Shown one piece after another: positions 63,401 through 64,000 of a DNA stretch of 64,000 nucleotides. The DNA lies in NCBI GenBank assembly GCA_009760855.2, contig WPIO01000002.1, positions 13,698,001 through 13,762,000 of the forward strand, written 5' to 3'. The stretch is from Cristatella mucedo (taxonomy: Eukaryota > Bryozoa > Phylactolaemata > Cristatellidae). Positions within the stretch are counted from its first letter, which is position 1, and each line of letters opens with the position of its first letter. Made by a program: the position numbers and the translations under genes. The notes beneath the pieces were generated by a model. That model had not been told where the DNA came from. It made no database searches and saw nothing but the letters and a program-made list of their open reading frames with translations.

Positions 63401-64000
63401 TTCTTCTAGGCCGATCTAGGCCGATCTTCGGGTCGTCCTCGATAGGGTGTGTCGGGCTGGACGACGAGCCGAGAGTGTGGCTCGGCTTATGTGGCCAGCT
63501 ACTCGACTGGCATCAGATCCGAAGCGGTCATCTCGAGAAATCAGCGAAATCGTCATTCGCTAGCGACCGAGCCCGCTTCTGCCAAAAGGCGCTTCTTCAA
63601 CGGCCAGCAGTTATGTTAAGAGCGCTGCCGCTAGGTGGCTTAGGCTCGTGTCGTGTTCAATGGCTCGCGATGCAATCAGGTACTCCTATGGCTACGGGTA
63701 ACGCTCGAACGGGACAGGGCTAAAGCTGATGCTAGAACGAATTTGAAGATGTGCTAACTGTCATGTACGATTGATCCCAATCATTTGACGAGTAATCTTG
63801 TATGGGTACCTCGTGGCTATAATTTTTAAAATAATGGGATTCTTCCTTTCAAAGTCCGAACTCTTTCGCACGACGGACCTCACAAAGATTATAAATGACC
63901 TCTGTTGGCTGGTGCGATCCTTCTAAGTGACATAGGACGATAATTTCTCGATTAAGCCGAAGGGTGGAGTTTTCTCGAAAACTCTTACAAACGGCGAACG
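63401..64000. other. Unassigned sequence at window end
   Basis: A long + frame (63124-63723) follows from GC content upstream; no motifs, and it is Ala-run rich, so not called. Confidence 0.3.

Noticed and set aside
63124-63723. 199-codon plus ORF near the right end
   Set aside because: Ala runs from CCG repeats, no recognisable domain; likely GC-driven.

Overview
The window is nuclear DNA from a metazoan, most likely an invertebrate bilaterian. It has multi-kilobase introns, GT-AG splice sites, long dinucleotide microsatellites, tRNA-derived SINEs, CR1/L2-like LINEs, a hAT element and a Tc1 relic. No operons, ribosome-binding sites or CRISPR arrays are visible. The species cannot be named from the sequence. 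Single open reading frames mislead here: the two real genes are split into short exons and had to be assembled by reading splice sites and intron phases.

Gene 1 (+ strand, about 2.8-14.5 kb) is a PDGF/VEGF-family growth factor (PVF/VEGF-C-like). Exons at 3484-3671 and 10468-10606 join in phase to give a cystine-knot domain with all eight expected cysteines. Exons at 13239-13392 and 13731-13902 add a cysteine-rich CxCxC tail like that of VEGF-C/D. The signal-peptide exon is missing and is probably upstream of, or outside, the window. An AATAAA at 14461 fits as the poly(A) signal.

Gene 2 (- strand, 45263 down to 29645) is a THSD1-like type I membrane protein. Eight exons give about 1060 residues: signal peptide, THSD1-type N-terminal ectodomain, one thrombospondin type 1 repeat, an extra CUB-like domain, a transmembrane helix and a long basic Ser-rich tail. 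All extracellular introns are phase 1. The CUB exon between the TSR and the membrane helix is absent from vertebrate THSD1 as I know it, and is the most interesting point of the window. In vertebrates THSD1 is an endothelial adhesion protein and VEGF an endothelial growth factor; finding the two within 30 kb is suggestive but may be coincidence.

The rest is mostly repeats. LINE copies of one family lie at 1-1217 (-), 1218-1800 (+), 19118-20176 (-), 32940-33987 (-), 38240-39200 (+) and 49540-50045; a second LINE family is at 47580-48430. A hAT element (19016-22509) has a perfect 8-bp target duplication and carries the 19.1-20.2 kb LINE inside it. A Tc1/mariner relic is at 55.9-56.7 kb and a non-autonomous inverted-repeat element at 7.08-8.39 kb. 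There are about a dozen copies of one tRNA-derived SINE, plus a second SINE family whose 3' end resembles the LINE 3' end. Between 50.8 and 62.3 kb I see only repeats and unassigned sequence. A GC-rich, CpG-rich stretch at 62.4-63.4 kb may be a promoter with a first exon.
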